DNA of 64,000 nt. It comes from Sphingorhabdus sp. M41. Its GTDB lineage: Bacteria; Pseudomonadota; Alphaproteobacteria; Sphingomonadales; Sphingomonadaceae. Below are positions 45,738-55,200 of the stretch, one piece after another. Each line of letters opens with the position of its first letter. Position 1 is the first letter of the stretch. The notes beneath the pieces were generated by a model. It searched no databases, was not told the origin of the DNA, and saw only the letters and a list, made by a program, of their open reading frames with translations. The DNA is taken from positions 620,001 to 684,000 of the forward strand of contig NZ_CP014545.1 in assembly GCF_001586275.1 (NCBI RefSeq), in the 5' to 3' direction. The position numbers were made by a program, and so were the translations under genes.

Positions 45738-46484
45738 CTAATCCCCTTTTTTCCTCGTATATTCGGCATATAGAGCAATGGCGGCGGCATTGGAGACATT
45801 CAGGCTTTCCATCTTGCTGCTCATCGGCAAGCGGGCCAATGTGTCGCAATGGGCGGCAACATTCTGCCGCAAGCCTTCGCCTTCCGCGCCCATCACCAGC
45901 GCAATCTTGCCGGTGCCCATCGCAGCTTCAAGTTCATCACCGGCATCGCCGTCGAGCCCGATTCGCCAGTAACCGGCTTCGGCAATGTCATCGAGCGCGC
46001 GGGACAGGTTGACGACCCGGATCCACGGAACAATTTCCAGTGCCCCCGAGGCAGATTTTGCCACAACACCCGATTCGGGTGGGGCATGACGGTCCTGGGT
46101 GATGATCGCAGCGGCATCAAAGGCTGCGGCAGACCGCAGAATAGCGCCAACATTATGCGGATCGGTCACCTGATCCAGCAATAATAAGGGACGATCGGTC
46201 TGTTCATCCAGTACATCGCCGAGCCAGATATCGGGCAGGGGGTCGACGTCGGCGACCATCCCTTGATGCGGCGCATCGCGCGGGATTACCCGCCCGAGAT
46301 CGGCAACATCGCAGATCACGACCGCGATATCATCAGGGATCTCTAGCGTTGCCAGGGCCTCGCGCGTGATCGAGATTTTCTTGATCACCCGTCTGGGATT
46401 GTCGAGCGCTGCCTCGACCGCATGGCGTCCCCAGAATTTGAGACCACCACCGGTTTTCTTTATAGATTTGTTCTTGCGTGCCAT
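45738..46484 (-). CDS. rlmB: SpoU/TrmH-family rRNA ribose methyltransferase (RlmB-like)
   Basis: 248 residues: a short basic N-terminus and L30e-like substrate domain (RHAVEAALDNPRRV), then the knotted SPOUT domain with motifs NVGAILRSAAAFDAAAII, IALVMGAEGEGLRQNV and LNVSNAAAIALYAEY. It transfers methyl from S-adenosylmethionine to a guanosine 2'-OH, most likely G2251 of 23S rRNA. It lies next to tRNA-Tyr on the opposite strand and leads into the lipoprotein gene. Confidence 0.92.
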   Translation of the reverse strand: MARKNKSIKKTGGGLKFWGRHAVEAALDNPRRVIKKISITREALATLEIPDDIAVVICDVADLGRVIPRDAPHQGMVADVDPLPDIWLGDVLDEQTDRPLLLLDQVTDPHNVGAILRSAAAFDAAAIITQDRHAPPESGVVAKSASGALEIVPWIRVVNLSRALDDIAEAGYWRIGLDGDAGDELEAAMGTGKIALVMGAEGEGLRQNVAAHCDTLARLPMSSKMESLNVSNAAAIALYAEYTRKKGD

Positions 46485-46619
46485 AATTGCTCTCTAGACG
46501 CTATGGCTCCTGCCGACAGCCTTTTTTTCTGCAAATTTCATTGGGCAGGCATTGACAGTTTGTCATCCCTTCGTCATTGAGCCGCTCTTGTCGCCGATGG
46601 CGGCCTTGGATACCCGGAT

Positions 46620-46705
46620 GGACAGGTGGCCGAGTGGTTAAAGGCAGCAGACTGTAAATCTGCCCGTGTAAGCGTACATAGGTTCGAATCCTATCCTGTC
46701 CACCA
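46620..46705 (+). tRNA. tRNA-Tyr (anticodon GTA)
   Basis: An 86-nt class II cloverleaf with CCA encoded. Acceptor GGACAGG pairs with CCTGTCC. Anticodon stem GCAGA/TCTGC encloses CTGTAAA with anticodon GTA at 46654-46656; the long variable arm follows, and the T arm is GGTTCGAATCC. Confidence 0.97.
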
Positions 46706-47287
46706 CTACTCCGGGAAAGCCCCGCTCCCCGATATGGACGGAATGGGCGGCAGAATTATCCGCAGTGTCGCCATATATATGTCGCGACGCCAGAGCTGCT
46801 CCTGCGATATTCAACAATCCGATACTGCACCTTCACCCAATGGCAGCCAACCGACCATGATTGTCGTTACATCCAGAATATTGGGGTGTCGGTAGCTCTG
46901 GCAGGCCATATATGTGCGGAATAGATGAACCGCACCACGCTGCTCACCTGGATTGAGTTTCTATACCCTTTGCGAGCGCGAGGTGAAAAGCAAGGTTGGG
47001 AAGAAAGCGGGTCGCATCCAGTACCCAACCTTGCCAAGGTCCCGATTAAGGCAAAATGGCAAAAGAATAGTTAAGGCATTATACCTATCTTAAATATTCC
47101 GAGCACGTGCGCGCGCAAATCGAAGAGGGTCCGGTCTCTCGATAGTTTTGCCATATATGTTGCACCCTCCGATCGCGCCTTCAGACGTTCAATAATCGGA
47201 TGATGCACTCTCGACGGGGTTGGACTAGATACAGCCTGTCTATACGATAATTTGATCAAACGACCCCCGGGAACCAGAAAAGCGGAC
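46706..47287. other. Hairpin-rich intergenic region between tRNA-Tyr and the desaturase gene
   Basis: About 600 bases without a supported gene. It contains an 11-bp perfect inverted repeat (GCAAGGTTGGG 46990-47000 / CCCAACCTTGC 47024-47034, 23-base loop), GTGCGG/CCGCAC (46914-46935), and GCCAGAGCT (46789-46797) opposed to AGCTCTGGC (46894-46902) enclosing about 100 bases. CCATATATGT or a close variant occurs at about 46771, 46906 and 47151. A small RNA or decayed mobile element is possible; no transposase is seen. Confidence 0.5.
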
Positions 47288-47314
47288 ATGGCGAAACAGA
47301 AATATCATTCATGA
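47288..47314 (+). CDS. Tiny upstream frame (8 codons) overlapping the desaturase start
   Basis: ATG 47288 opens MAKQKYHS and stops at 47312-47314, with the stop overlapping the desaturase ATG as ATGA. The desaturase itself has a weak ribosome site, so a coupled leader peptide is possible. The case is only positional. Confidence 0.25.
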   Translation: MAKQKYHS

Positions 47315-48144
47315 CCGATAGTCTCGCGCAATATGGCCTAGGGCTTTCCGTGCTTTTATTCGTCCTTCTGGCGACTCTCGAAGCTATGTTCCCGCGGAAA
47401 AAGCGATCGATGCCGCGCGGCAAGCGCTGGCGCACGAATATAATCATCATCATCGTCGACAGCTTGGCGCTCAGGCTGATGGGGCCGGTTGCCGCGATCT
47501 CAGCCGCAATTTTTGCCGAGCAGAATAACTTCGGCCTGTTCAACTGGATCACTCTGCCCGGCTGGCTGGAATTCATGCTGGCGCTCATCCTGCTGGACCT
47601 GGCGATCTATGCGCAGCATGTGATCAGCCACAAGGTCCCGCTGCTGTGGGCGCTCCACAAAGTCCATCATGCCGATCGCGATATCGATGTTACGACTGCG
47701 GTACGGTTTCACCCGCTCGAGATCATATTGTCGATGCTGTATAAATGCGCCGTGGTCTTGCTGCTTGGCCCCAGTGCAGTGGCAGTGTTCGTTTTCGCAC
47801 TTTTGCTCAACCTTTGCGCGATGTTCAATCATGCCAATCTGAGATTGCCGGAATCGATCGACAAAATTCTGCGTCTGTTTGTCGTGACACCCGATATGCA
47901 CCGCGTCCATCATTCGACCGTTCGTGAGGAAACCGACAGCAATTTCGGTTTCAGCATTTCGCTCTGGGACAGGCTATTGGGGACCTACACAGCGCAGCCA
48001 GCCGCCGGCCATGATGATGTCGTGATCGGTCTGGACGAATATCAATCCGAACATCCGGCGGAGCTGTGGTGGAGCCTCGTGCTGCCGTTTCATGATGGCT
48101 ATCGTTCGAAAATAGGCTCCGGTTACAATAGAAATTCTTCATGA
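47311..48144 (+). CDS. Sterol desaturase / fatty-acid hydroxylase-family membrane protein
   Basis: 277 residues with four or so membrane helices. The histidine clusters of the di-iron family are present: HVISH, HKVHHADRDID and MHRVHHSTVREE, with HANLRL. It should act on a lipid or sterol-like substrate in the inner membrane using O2. In sphingomonads such enzymes occur in carotenoid, hopanoid and fatty-acid contexts; no such neighbours help here. An upstream 8-codon frame overlaps the start by ATGA. Confidence 0.88.
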   Translation: MTDSLAQYGLGLSVLLFVLLATLEAMFPRKKRSMPRGKRWRTNIIIIIVDSLALRLMGPVAAISAAIFAEQNNFGLFNWITLPGWLEFMLALILLDLAIYAQHVISHKVPLLWALHKVHHADRDIDVTTAVRFHPLEIILSMLYKCAVVLLLGPSAVAVFVFALLLNLCAMFNHANLRLPESIDKILRLFVVTPDMHRVHHSTVREETDSNFGFSISLWDRLLGTYTAQPAAGHDDVVIGLDEYQSEHPAELWWSLVLPFHDGYRSKIGSGYNRNSS

Positions 48145-48247
48145 CCCGCTAATTACGCTGGGTTCCAAAGCGGTTAGAAGCCACATATGGGAATATATAT
48201 AAATAGCTGGCCATCATAGCTGCGCCCCGTCAGGCAGAAAGTCATCC

Positions 48248-50398
48248 ATGAAAAAATTACTTATCCTTGTTCTTTTTGCCATCGCCGTAGCGAGTTTCTT
48301 CTATTTTGATCTCGGTTCGCAGCTTACACTCGCCAATCTGAAGGAACAGCAAGCCGCTTTTGATGAGCAATATCGAGCGGCACCCTATCTGGTTATCGCG
48401 ATATTCTTTCTGGTCTATGTGGTGACAACAGCCACCTCGTTACCCGGAGCGCTGATCCTGACCTTGGCAGCTGGCGCGCTGTTCGGGGTGGTAACCGGCA
48501 CGATCATTGTTTCCTTCGCATCCTCGATCGGAGCGACAATCGCTTTTCTCTCGTCACGCTACCTGTTTCGCGATGCGGTAAAATCCCGCTTTGGCGACCG
48601 GTTGAAGGCGATTGACAAAGGGGTTGAAAAAGACGGTCCCTTTTACCTGCTGACGCTCCGTCTGGTGCCGGTATTTCCCTTCTTCCTGATCAACCTGCTG
48701 ATGGGGCTTACCGCGATCAAGGCGCGCACCTTCTATATCGTCAGCCAGATCGGCATGTTGCTCGGCACACTGGTCTATGTGAATGCCGGAACCCAGCTCG
48801 CCAATATCGACGAAGTCAGCGATATCGGCTCGCCGGGTCTGCTATTGTCTTTCGCCGCGCTCGGTGTAACCCCCTGGATCGGCAAGTGGATCGTCGGACT
48901 GATCAAGCGCCGGAAAGTCTATGCACGCTGGACCAGGCCGAAAAAATATGACCGCAATATGGTGGTCATCGGAGCCGGTGCCGCCGGTCTGGTGTCATCC
49001 TATATCGCAGCAACGGTGAAGGCCAAGGTGACTCTGGTCGAGACATCGAAAATGGGCGGCGACTGCCTCAACTATGGCTGCGTCCCCAGCAAGGCGCTGA
49101 TCAAGAGCGCCAAGGTCGCCGAACAGATGCGCAATGGTAGTGATTACGGACTGAACAAGGTCGAACCGACCTATAGTTTCAAGGCTGTAATGCAGCGCAT
49201 TCACGGCATTATCGCCACCATCGAGCCGCATGACAGCGTCGAGCGCTACACCGGCCTCGGCGTCGATGTGGTGAAGGGCTATGCGACGATTGTCGATCCC
49301 TGGACGGTCGAGATCAGGCGAGAGGATGGCGAGACACAGAGATTGACCACGCGCTCCATCATCATTGCCACCGGCGGCCGGCCCTTTGTGCCCGATCTGC
49401 CGGGTCTCGATGAGGTCGGCTATGTTACCAGTGACACGCTGTGGGACGAATTCGCGCAGATGGACGATATCCCCAGACGGATGATCATACTCGGCGGCGG
49501 ACCGATTGGCTGCGAGCTGAGCCAGGCCTTTGCCCGGCTGGGAGCGGAAGTGGTTCAGGTGGAGCGTGCCGACCGCCTGCTGGCGCGGGAAGATGACGAC
49601 GTAGCGGCACTGGCGCTGAGCGCGCAGCAAGGCTCGGGCGTTGAAGTTTTGACCGGCCATGATGCGGTCCGCTGCGAGATGGTGGACGGCGAAAAACGCC
49701 TGATCCTCGCGGCCGCTGGCGAAGAGAAGAGCATCGCTTTCGATGCGCTGGTGGTTGCGGTTGGACGCAGCGCGCGCCTGAGCGGCTTTGGACTGGAAGA
49801 GCTGGGCATTGAAACCGACAAAACGGTGGTCACCGATGATTATCTGGCGACGCTCTATCCGAATATCTTCGCAGCCGGCGATGTCGCCGGACCCTATCAG
49901 TTCACTCATGTCGCCTCGCATCAGGCCTGGTATGCCTCGGTAAACGCCCTGTTCGGCCAGTTCCGCAAGTTCAAGGCCGACTATCGGGTCATACCTTGGA
50001 CGACGTTCATTGATCCCGAAATCGCCCGCGTTGGCCTGAATGAGCAGGACGCCAAGGCGCAAGGCATTGCCTATGAAGTGGCCACATATCAGATGCACGA
50101 ACTGGACCGGGCGATCGCGGACAGCGCCACGCAGGGCTTTGTCAAAGTGCTGACCCCGCCGGGCAAGGACAAGATACTGGGCGTCACCATCGTCGGTGAT
50201 CATGCCGGAGAATTGCTCGCCGAATATGTGCTGGCGATGAAATATAATCTTGGCCTGAACAAGATAATGGGAACCATCCACACCTATCCGACCATGGCGG
50301 AAGCCAATAAATATGCCGCCGGTGAATGGAAACGGGCCCATGCACCGGAAGGCCTGCTGCGCTGGGTCGAACGCTATCACAACTGGATGCGCGGATGA
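48248..50398 (+). CDS. TVP38/TMEM64-family membrane domain fused to an FAD-dependent pyridine nucleotide-disulfide oxidoreductase
   Basis: 716 residues in one frame. Residues 1-220 form a VTT/DedA-type membrane domain (TTATSLPGALILTLAAGALFG, RLVPVFPFFLINLLMG). From residue about 240 a disulfide oxidoreductase follows: FAD site GAGAAGLVSS, redox pair Cys273/Cys278 (GGDCLNYGCVPSK), second nucleotide site ILGGGPIGCELSQAF, and FAD-closing AAGDVAG. The C-terminal dimer domain ends EGLLRWVERYHNWMRG. It resembles mercuric reductase or dihydrolipoyl dehydrogenase without their metal tail. Such fusions are known in databases, but the electron acceptor is not. The nucleoside transporter overlaps by ATGA. 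Confidence 0.92.
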   Translation: MKKLLILVLFAIAVASFFYFDLGSQLTLANLKEQQAAFDEQYRAAPYLVIAIFFLVYVVTTATSLPGALILTLAAGALFGVVTGTIIVSFASSIGATIAFLSSRYLFRDAVKSRFGDRLKAIDKGVEKDGPFYLLTLRLVPVFPFFLINLLMGLTAIKARTFYIVSQIGMLLGTLVYVNAGTQLANIDEVSDIGSPGLLLSFAALGVTPWIGKWIVGLIKRRKVYARWTRPKKYDRNMVVIGAGAAGLVSSYIAATVKAKVTLVETSKMGGDCLNYGCVPSKALIKSAKVAEQMRNGSDYGLNKVEPTYSFKAVMQRIHGIIATIEPHDSVERYTGLGVDVVKGYATIVDPWTVEIRREDGETQRLTTRSIIIATGGRPFVPDLPGLDEVGYVTSDTLWDEFAQMDDIPRRMIILGGGPIGCELSQAFARLGAEVVQVERADRLLAREDDDVAALALSAQQGSGVEVLTGHDAVRCEMVDGEKRLILAAAGEEKSIAFDALVVAVGRSARLSGFGLEELGIETDKTVVTDDYLATLYPNIFAAGDVAGPYQFTHVASHQAWYASVNALFGQFRKFKADYRVIPWTTFIDPEIARVGLNEQDAKAQGIAYEVATYQMHELDRAIADSATQGFVKVLTPPGKDKILGVTIVGDHAGELLAEYVLAMKYNLGLNKIMGTIHTYPTMAEANKYAAGEWKRAHAPEGLLRWVERYHNWMRG

Positions 50399-51666
50399 TG
50401 GGCGTCCTGCAGCAAGGGCAAGGGCTGATCGGGCTGACGCTGATCCTCCTGTTTGTCTGGCTAATGTCCGAAAACCGGCAGGCCCGACCGAGTTGGAAAT
50501 GGATCGGCGGCGCGCTTCTGCTGCAATTTGCCGTCGCGCTGGTGATCGTCCGGGTGCCCTTTGTCTGGGATATTATCGGCCTCGCCAATCAGGGCGTGAT
50601 GGCGATAGAAAAGGCCACGCTGGTCGGATCATCCTATATGTTCGGCTATGCCGGCGGGGCGGAACTGCCCTTTGTCTTGAAAGAGGGCGCGCAGCCGCCG
50701 CTGATCATAGCCTTCCAGATATTGCCACTGGTCATCGTATTCTCGGCATTGTCGGCCCTGCTGTGGCATTGGGGCCTGCTCGCCTTGATCGTCCGCAGCC
50801 TGTCCTGGGCGCTGCGCAAGACCATGGGGGTCAGCGGCGTCGTCGGGCTGAGCGGCGGGGCGAATATCTTCCTCGGCGTGGTCGAATCGCCGCTGGTTTT
50901 GCGCGCCTATTTCGAGAAGATGAGCCGGGCGGAACTGTTCATGGTGATGGTACTGGCGATGTCGACCATCTCCGGCGCGATCCTGGTCCTCTACGCTTCT
51001 ACCCTGTCCGCCACGGTGCCCAATGCCGTCGGCCATATGATCTCCGCATCGCTGATCTCGCTGCCAGCCGCCATATTGTTGGCCCGGCTGATGGTGCCGG
51101 GCGATGGCAGGACCGAGACCAGCGACGAGGAGGAGCCGGGACTGAAATATGATGGCAGTATCGACGCCATCGTGCGCGGCACCATGGAAGGCGTGCAGGT
51201 ATTTCTGGCGGTTATCGGGATCATCCTCGTGGTCTTCGCGCTGGTCGCTCTGGTCGACCAGATATTGACGATATTGCCCTATGTCGACGGTCAGGCCGTA
51301 ACGATCAAACGGGCCTTCGGCTGGCTGTTCGCACCGGTGATGTGGACCCTCGGCGTGCCCTGGGATCAGGCACCGGCGGCGGGTGCGCTAATGGGTACCA
51401 AAACGATCCTCAACGAATATGTTGCCTATCTCGATCTTTCCGCGCTGCCGGAAGGCACCTTCGACCCGCGCAGCCAGCTGATTGTCGTCTACGCATTGTG
51501 CGGTTTCGCCAATCTCGCCAGCGTCGGGCTGCTGGTGTCGACCATCGGCACACTGTCTCCATCACGCCGCGTGGAAGTCGCCGGGCTCGGCATGAAAAGC
51601 TGGATCGCCGGCAATTGCGCCACCGCGATGACCGGCGCGGTGATCGGTCTGATAAGCTTTGCGTGA
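50395..51666 (+). CDS. Concentrative nucleoside transporter (NupC/CNT family)
   Basis: About 423 residues from ATG 50395 (alternative 50398), overlapping the upstream stop. The membrane protein has roughly ten helices. CNT hallmarks are AFQILPLVIVFSALSALLWHWG, GLSGGANIFLGVVESPLV, MGTKTILNEYVAYLDL and ALCGFANLASVGL. It imports nucleosides with H+ or Na+. It sits between the FAD fusion and the phosphatidyltransferase genes in the same direction. Confidence 0.92.
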   Translation: MMGVLQQGQGLIGLTLILLFVWLMSENRQARPSWKWIGGALLLQFAVALVIVRVPFVWDIIGLANQGVMAIEKATLVGSSYMFGYAGGAELPFVLKEGAQPPLIIAFQILPLVIVFSALSALLWHWGLLALIVRSLSWALRKTMGVSGVVGLSGGANIFLGVVESPLVLRAYFEKMSRAELFMVMVLAMSTISGAILVLYASTLSATVPNAVGHMISASLISLPAAILLARLMVPGDGRTETSDEEEPGLKYDGSIDAIVRGTMEGVQVFLAVIGIILVVFALVALVDQILTILPYVDGQAVTIKRAFGWLFAPVMWTLGVPWDQAPAAGALMGTKTILNEYVAYLDLSALPEGTFDPRSQLIVVYALCGFANLASVGLLVSTIGTLSPSRRVEVAGLGMKSWIAGNCATAMTGAVIGLISFA

Positions 51667-51675
51667 GGAGGCCAG

Positions 51676-52278
51676 ATGCTTGATTCCCGGATAAGGCCGC
51701 TGATCGATCCGCCGCTCAACGCCATCGGCAGGAGGCTGGCGCAGGCAGGTGTTACGGCCAATCAGGTCACCATCGCGGGTGCCGTGATCGGCATCGGCGC
51801 AGGTGTTGCCATCGGCTATCGCTATTATCTCTTTGGTCTCGCACTGGTGCTGCTCAGCCGGCTCCTCGACGGCCTCGACGGCGCTGTTGCGCGAGCGACG
51901 AGGCAATCCGATTTCGGCGGCTATCTCGATATCGTCAGTGATTTTGCCTTCTATGTCGCGATCCCGCTCGGCTTTGGTTTCGCCGCTTCCGCCAATCTCC
52001 CCTTCGCGATGGTCCTGATCGCCAGCTTCACCCTGACCGGTATCAGCTTTCTCGCCTATGCCGTGATGGCGGCCAAAGCGGGCCGTGAAACCGACGCGCA
52101 CGGCAAGAAGAGCTTCTTCTACAATACAGGGCTGGCGGAAGGCACAGAAACGATCGTCGCGTTCGTGCTGATGTGTCTGCTACCGCAATATTTCGCCGTC
52201 ATCGCCGCCGTCTTTTCGGCGATGTGCTTGATCACCGTGATCCAGCGGACCATCGCTGCGAAAGTTGACTTTTCCTAA
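51676..52278 (+). CDS. CDP-alcohol phosphatidyltransferase-family protein
   Basis: 200 residues with about five membrane helices. The catalytic signature DGLDGAVARATRQSDFGGYLDIVSD gives the D-G-x2-A-R-x8-G-x3-D-x3-D pattern (positions 71-94 approximately), with all four acidic residues. It transfers a phosphatidyl group from a CDP-lipid to an alcohol in the inner membrane, but the alcohol (glycerol-P, inositol-P, other) is not readable. It begins 10 bases after the nucleoside transporter and overlaps the next frame by a few bases. Confidence 0.9.
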   Translation: MLDSRIRPLIDPPLNAIGRRLAQAGVTANQVTIAGAVIGIGAGVAIGYRYYLFGLALVLLSRLLDGLDGAVARATRQSDFGGYLDIVSDFAFYVAIPLGFGFAASANLPFAMVLIASFTLTGISFLAYAVMAAKAGRETDAHGKKSFFYNTGLAEGTETIVAFVLMCLLPQYFAVIAAVFSAMCLITVIQRTIAAKVDFS

Positions 52279-52360
52279 ACCGCCTGTGAGACCATCCATC
52301 CGGACTGCGGTCTGGCAAAGGAGCGGGCGCAGATCGGGCCGTGAACAGGGGATGAGTTTT

Positions 52361-53101
52361 ATGGCAGACGGTAAATGGACAGAGCGGCTGAGCAAATCGG
52401 CGTTGATATTCGGCATTGCAGCGCCGCTTGTCGCAATGGCCGGCGTCACCCTTGCGCGCTATGACATGATCGGCAAGCTTGCCGGATTTTCCGGCATATT
52501 GGCCGGGGCGTTGATCGCAATCGTTGCAATTATAACCGGTGCAATCGCGCTTGCATTGGCTTTCAGAAATGGCGGCAGCAAGAAAGCCGCCTTATTCGGA
52601 TTGCTCGTTGCGCTGATTTATATCAGCTTCCTCGGCTCCCGCGCAGCGGCTGGCGGAGACGTTCCCGCTATCCACGATATATCCACCGACCTCGCAAGTC
52701 CGCCGCAATTTGTTTCCCTGCCGTTGAGAGCCGACAATCTGGCCGGTGTCGATACGGTTGAAAACTGGCGCGCGATACACGCCAAAGGCTATCCCGACCT
52801 GCAATCGATCACCATCGCGAAGCCGGTGGCAGCAGTGATTGCCGATGCAGAAAGGATCGCCCAGGAATTGGGCTGGAATGTCGCTGTCGCTGATCCTGCG
52901 ACTGGCCATTTTGAAGCCACCGCCAGCGTCTCCTATATCCGCTTCAAGGATGATGTCGTCCTGCGCGTTGTGCCAACCGAAGACGGCGCGTCCAGCATCG
53001 TCGATATGCGTTCGGTCAGCCGGGTTGGCGTCAGTGATCTCGGGGTCAACGCCAAGAGGGTCCGGTCCTTCCTCGATAGACTGGCGAAGGTTTCCGACTA
53101 G
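52361..53101 (+). CDS. DUF1499-domain membrane protein
   Basis: 246 residues from ATG 52361 (AGGGG at 52347-52351); the open frame extends to 52265 inside the upstream gene. Three N-terminal membrane helices are followed by the DUF1499-type domain: NLAGVDTVENWRAIHAKGYPDLQSITI and FEATASVSYIRFKDDVVLRVVPTEDGASSIVDMRSVSRVGVSDLGVNAKRVRSFLDRL read in blocks. No biochemical function is known for the family. It follows the phosphatidyltransferase, so a lipid link is possible. Confidence 0.8.
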   Translation: MADGKWTERLSKSALIFGIAAPLVAMAGVTLARYDMIGKLAGFSGILAGALIAIVAIITGAIALALAFRNGGSKKAALFGLLVALIYISFLGSRAAAGGDVPAIHDISTDLASPPQFVSLPLRADNLAGVDTVENWRAIHAKGYPDLQSITIAKPVAAVIADAERIAQELGWNVAVADPATGHFEATASVSYIRFKDDVVLRVVPTEDGASSIVDMRSVSRVGVSDLGVNAKRVRSFLDRLAKVSD

Positions 53102-53260
53102 GACAGGATCCAGGCCGATCTGGTGTTGATATGACGGGTGACATGGGCGCTACCCATCGCGCATCAAGCCCGGTTCGAATGGAGAGCGGAAAGCCGGAAC
53201 AACTTCGGTCGCTGATCATCCTGTCTTGACGGGCCATAAGCTCTGAGCCATGCGCTGGCA

Positions 53261-54262
53261 ATGCGATTTTTCTCTGACAATGCTGCGTCGGTGCACCCCA
53301 GACTGCTGGAATCGCTCGCCGCAGCGAATGCGCCCGATACCGCCTATGACGGCGATGCGCTGAGCGCCCAGCTGAACACGGCTTTTTCCGATCTATTCGA
53401 GACCGAGGTCGAGGCCTTGTGGGTAGCAACCGGAACGGCGGCCAATTCGCTGGCGCTCGCCGCCATGTGCCAGCCGCATCAGGGTGTGATTTGCCACAAG
53501 GAAGCGCATATCGAGCAGGACGAGGCCGGTGCGCCCGGTTTCTTCACCGGCGGCGCGAAGCTGATGCTGCTCGACGGGGCCGGGGCAAAGCTCTCGCCGG
53601 AAAGCCTCGAGGCCCATTGCGCGGCGATCCGCGACGACGTCCATCAGGTTCAGCCCGCCGCAGTGTCGATCACCAATGCCAGCGAATATGGGATGGTCTA
53701 CCGGCCCGACGAAGTCGCTGGCCTCGCCGAAATCTGCAAGGCACGCGGGCTCGGGCTGCACATGGACGGCGCGCGCGTTGCCAATGCGGTTGCCACGCTT
53801 GGCTGCTCGCCCGCCGACCTGACCTGGAAGGCCGGTGTCGATGCGCTCAGCTTCGGCTTTGTCAAAAATGGCGGAATGAGCGCTGAAGCCCTGATATTTT
53901 TCGATCGTGAAATGGCCGCCGACACTCATTATCGCCGCAAGCGCGCCGGCCATTTGCAGTCCAAGGGCCGTTTTCTTGCTGCGCAGATACTGGCGATGCT
54001 GGAGGATGACTTGTGGCTCGACAATGCACGCGCTGCCAACGCCGGCGCGCAGATCATTGCCAAGGCCGCTGGCGATCGATTGGTATATCCGGTTGAAGCA
54101 AACGAGATTTTCATCAAATTGTCGGCAGACGAAGCGGCGCAGTTGCGCGGCATCGGATTTGATTTCTATGACTGGGGTGAAGGACAGGCGCGGCTGGTAA
54201 CTAGCTGGAACCAGAGCGCCGAGGATATCCGCCCGCTAGCCGAAGCGATCGCCGCGCTGTGA
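53261..54262 (+). CDS. ltaE: Threonine aldolase-like PLP lyase (LtaE family)
   Basis: 333 residues of fold-type I. PLP Lys202 lies in LSFGFVKNGGMSAEALIFFD; the N-terminal RFFSDNAASVHPRLLESLAAAN and HMDGARVANAV segments are characteristic. It splits threonine or allo-threonine into glycine and acetaldehyde, with stereochemistry unresolved. The 3' end overlaps the EamA start by 4 bases. The first threonine-aldolase segment (SDNAA instead of SDTVT) deviates from E. coli LtaE, which is usual in the short alphaproteobacterial branch. Confidence 0.85.
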   Translation: MRFFSDNAASVHPRLLESLAAANAPDTAYDGDALSAQLNTAFSDLFETEVEALWVATGTAANSLALAAMCQPHQGVICHKEAHIEQDEAGAPGFFTGGAKLMLLDGAGAKLSPESLEAHCAAIRDDVHQVQPAAVSITNASEYGMVYRPDEVAGLAEICKARGLGLHMDGARVANAVATLGCSPADLTWKAGVDALSFGFVKNGGMSAEALIFFDREMAADTHYRRKRAGHLQSKGRFLAAQILAMLEDDLWLDNARAANAGAQIIAKAAGDRLVYPVEANEIFIKLSADEAAQLRGIGFDFYDWGEGQARLVTSWNQSAEDIRPLAEAIAAL

Positions 54263-55197
54263 GCGGCGACGAGAGCGCTGAACCCAGCCTGCTCACTCCC
54301 CGCATCCTGATCCCCTTCCTGCTGGTCTCGCTGATCTGGGGGTCGACCTGGCTGGTGATCAAGGACCAGATTTCCGAAGTCCCGCCCAGCTGGTCGGTCA
54401 GCTACCGCTTCATCATTGCCGCTGCCGCGATGTTCGTGCTGGTGGCCTACAAGCGGCTGTCCTTCCGGCTTGACCGCACCGGCTATCTGTTCGCGCTCAT
54501 CCTCGGGCTTTTTCAATTCTCCTTCAATTTCAACTTTGTCTACAATGCAGAGTTGTTCATCACCTCTGGCCTGGTCGCGGTCCTGTTCGCGCTGTTGATG
54601 GTCCCCAACGCAATATTGGGCCGCATCTTTCTCGGCCACAAGATATCTGGCGCTTTTCTCGGCGGCTCGGCCATTGCCGCGACCGGCATCGCGCTATTGT
54701 TCTGGCACGAATATCGCGCTTCCCCGGCCAGCCTCGAACAGGTGCTGATCGGTGCCTCGCTGGCCTTCTGCGGCATATTGTCGGCGTCGATCGCCAATGT
54801 GATGCAGGCTGGCGAGCGGCTGAAATCCTATCCGATCATCACGGTCCTCGCCTGGGCAATGCTGTTCGGGGCCCTGATCAATGTCGCGCTGTCGTGGATC
54901 ACCGTCGGCCCGCCAGTCTATGAAATGCGCGCCGCCTATTGGGGCGGGATTGTCTATCTCGGTGTCATCGGCTCGGTCGTCACCTTTCCGCTCTATTTTT
55001 CGATGATCCGCGAAATAGGGCCGGGCAAGGCGGCCTATTCCAGCGTATTGGTGCCGGTGGTGGCGATGATCCTGTCGACGATTTTCGAAGCCTATGTCTG
55101 GACCTGGCTGCCGGCCGGTGGAGCGGTACTGGCAATGCTGGGATTGCTGGTGGCGCTGCGCGCGCGCAAGCCGAAGACACCGCGGATCGCGGCCTGA
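54259..55197 (+). CDS. EamA-family drug/metabolite exporter
   Basis: 312 residues, ten membrane helices in two EamA repeats. The first repeat starts LLVSLIWGSTWLVIKDQISEVPPSWSVSYRF and the second carries LVPVVAMILSTIFEAYVWTW. GTG 54259 overlaps the preceding stop (GTGA). Its coupling with a threonine aldolase fits an amino-acid or metabolite efflux role, but the solute is inferred only. Confidence 0.9.
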   Translation: MSGDESAEPSLLTPRILIPFLLVSLIWGSTWLVIKDQISEVPPSWSVSYRFIIAAAAMFVLVAYKRLSFRLDRTGYLFALILGLFQFSFNFNFVYNAELFITSGLVAVLFALLMVPNAILGRIFLGHKISGAFLGGSAIAATGIALLFWHEYRASPASLEQVLIGASLAFCGILSASIANVMQAGERLKSYPIITVLAWAMLFGALINVALSWITVGPPVYEMRAAYWGGIVYLGVIGSVVTFPLYFSMIREIGPGKAAYSSVLVPVVAMILSTIFEAYVWTWLPAGGAVLAMLGLLVALRARKPKTPRIAA

Positions 55198-55200
55198 CGA

